Positions 62,069 to 64,000 of a DNA stretch of 64,000 bases are shown here, piece after piece. The position numbers were made by a program, and so were the translations under genes. Each line of letters begins with the position of its first letter. Position 1 is the stretch's first letter. The notes beneath the pieces are model-generated. The model was not told where the DNA came from. It worked only from the letters and a program-made list of their open reading frames with translations, and did no database searches. The stretch covers positions 587,298 through 651,297 of the forward strand of contig JALRME010000026.1 of the NCBI GenBank assembly GCA_026120035.1. The letters run 5' to 3'. Origin of the DNA: Coleophoma eucalyptorum (Eukaryota > Ascomycota > Leotiomycetes > Helotiales > Dermateaceae).

Positions 62069-63673
62069 ATGCCGCAATTCTCTACTGCCGAGGCCAAAGC
62101 CCATGACTTCATCGACTTTGTCAATGCCTCCCCAACTCGTTAGCACACAATTCCATGAGCGGTTCTAAGGTTATTTTACTGACACCTCGCAGCATACCAT
62201 GCAGTGAATTCTGCCGTTCAACGCCTTACCAAGGCGGGTTTTGAAGAGATCAGAGAGCGTGATCCATGGGCTTCAATCTTACAGCCCGGCGGGAAATATT
62301 ATATGACAAGAAACGGATCTACAGTTGTAGCGTTTGCTGTTGGCAAGAAATGGAAAGCAGGGAACCCCGTTGCCATGATTGGTGCCCACACCGATTCCCC
62401 TACGCTACGCATCAAGCCAGTTAGTAAGAAGACTGGATCTGGGTTCATACAGGTCGGCGTGGAAACTTATGGTGGTGGAATCTGGCATACATGGTTCGAC
62501 CGTGACTTGAGCATTGCTGGAAGAGCTATGGTCAAGGATGGCAAGGGCAACTTTGCCCAAAGACTTATTAAGATTGACCGACCAATTATTCGAATCCCAA
62601 CTCTGGCAATTCATCTTGACCGCTCATCAAACTTTGACCCCAACAAGGAGACCGAGCTCTTCCCTATCGCTGGCTTGGTTGCAGCAGAGCTCAACCGCAC
62701 CGGAGCAAGCGAGGCTGGACAGAATGAAGACGAGAAGATATCGAAGTTGGAGTCTGCTGGTGACGGGGAATTCCGCCCCCTCAAGGTGCTATCTGAACGT
62801 CATCATCCGTATGTCGTTGAGCTTATTGCAAAAGAGGCAGGAGTTGAGGCAGAAGATGTCGTTGATTTCGAATGTGTGCTTTATGATACACAAAAGGCCT
62901 GTCTAGGAGGTTTGAACAACGAGTTAATCTTTTCAGCCAGACTAGACAATCTTGGGATGACTTACACTAGTATCACGGGTCTCATCGAATCTGTATCGTC
63001 ATCAGATGCGTTGGATAACGAGTCCTCCATCAGACTTGTTGCATGTTTCGACCACGAAGAGGTTGGAAGCTTAACTGTTGCTGGAGCAAACTCCAATCTA
63101 CTTCCCTCGGTACTACGGAGGCTTTCGGTGCTTCCAGCACACCATGACTCTGCTTCAGAAATCTCATACGAGAAGGTCTCTCGTGACTCTGATGTTGAGA
63201 CTTCGACAGCCTATGAACAAACCGTGGCAACCTCATTCCTAATCTCAGCCGATATGGCTCATTCGGTGAACCCTAACTACGCCCACAAATACGAATCTGA
63301 CCATCGTCCAGAGATGAACAAGGGTACTGTTATCAAGATCAACGCAAATCAGCGTTATACCACCAGCTCACCGGGTATCGTTCTGATACAAGAGGTTGCA
63401 CGCCGTGCGAAGCCAAGTCAAGACTCTGTCACATCAGCTGGCGTGCCACTTCAATTGTTTGTTGTTCGAAACGATTCTCCATGCGGAGGAACAATCGGGC
63501 CTATGCTTTCAGCCAAGCTTGGTACGCGGACTTTGGATCTAGGCAACCCTCAACTCTCTATGCACAGTATCCGGGAGTGTGGAGGTGCCTATGATGTTGA
63601 GCATGCGATACGTTTGTTTGACTCTTTCTTCGAGCATTTCTCGGATTTGGAATCAAAGATTCTTGTTGATTAG
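62069..63673 (+). CDS. APE4: M18 aspartyl aminopeptidase (Ape4/DNPEP-like)
   Basis: Zinc aminopeptidase of family M18 that removes N-terminal Asp/Glu residues; it is cytosolic or carried to the vacuole in fungi. Two exons, 62069-62138 and 62193-63673, with a 54-nt intron (GTTAGC, GCAG), give 516 residues. The splice builds NASPTPYHAVNSAV, the family's N-terminal signature. Metal and catalytic motifs are all visible: His89 in GAHTDSPTLRIKP, Asp in FSARLDNLGMT, the Glu pair in CFDHEEVGSLTVAGANS, Asp in LISADMAHSVNPNYAHKYE and the last His in LSMHSIRECGG. DSPCGGTIGPMLSAKLG is also typical. The ATG at 62069 is followed by PQFSTAEAKAHDFIDFV, as expected for the start of the fold. Length is slightly above yeast Ape4 because of an insertion near residues 200-225. 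Confidence 0.95.
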
Positions 63674-64000
63674 ATATCAACCAAGAGACTCCTGAATTTA
63701 TTCGCTGTGGAATCTATGTTGTAAAACAAATAGTCTGTTTTAATGTATATACAATTTCTTGCCAACAAGATTCACTCTTTGTATATTTATTATCCTGTAT
63801 TCTGAACGCTTTATTCTCCTTACTCATTGGAACTATCTCTCGAAGCCTGTCTCGAAATCAAAGTTTTTAGGGCTTGGGGAATTTATTATTCATAAGGTAT
63901 TTGTCGGTATATCATTATTGGATCTCGATCTCGACCTCGATCGAACACTCGTTCGTACTTACTACAAACACCACCTGTTTGCAACTACGTAGTACTACGA
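63674..64000. other. 3' flank of the aspartyl aminopeptidase gene
   Basis: No gene is seen up to the window edge. It should contain the aminopeptidase 3' untranslated region. A short GATCTC-type repeat lies near 63921-63942. Confidence 0.55.

Overview
The window looks like nuclear DNA of a filamentous ascomycete (Pezizomycotina). Protein genes are cut by short introns, mostly 47-155 nt, with GT(A/G)AGT-like donors, CTGAC/CTAAC-like branch sites and (C/T)AG acceptors. Intergenic spaces are compact, and the gene products have clear fungal relatives (Kap104, AFI1, CPS1/DIP2, Whi5/Nrm1-type repressor, MED15). A Leotiomycete is possible, but I cannot prove the class from sequence alone. No rRNA, tRNA, CRISPR array or intact transposon was seen.

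Layout: 1-10180 is a gene-poor stretch with short unconvincing reading frames, microsatellites, a 13-bp inverted repeat pair and a patch at 6270-6620 that resembles a frameshifted coding relic. From 10181 the window is gene-dense: KAP104 (-), proteasome chaperone PAC4 (-), MetX-like alpha/beta hydrolase (-), flavin reductase-like protein (+), secreted DUF3455 protein (-), Golgi CASP/COY1 (-), then an AT-rich gap (25358-27795), CPS1/DIP2-type double adenylation protein (-), an unrecognised 537-aa fungal protein (-), LMBR1 membrane protein (+), CorA-like transporter (+), myosin regulatory light chain (-), AFI1 DENN-type polarity protein (+), TFIIIA (-), RPB6 (+), S-formylglutathione hydrolase (+), Whi5/Nrm1-like repressor (-), MED15 (-) and an M18 aspartyl aminopeptidase (+).

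Most genes are unrelated housekeeping genes and not a cluster. Links of note: TFIIIA and RPB6, both parts of the RNA polymerase III machinery, are divergent across only 279 bp. The MetX-like hydrolase and the flavin reductase-like gene are divergent across 734 bp holding a 16-G run. The myosin light chain and AFI1, both polarity/cytokinesis factors, are divergent across 719 bp. Exon boundaries were derived by hand from splice signals, frame continuity and remembered family features; no alignment or transcript data were available.
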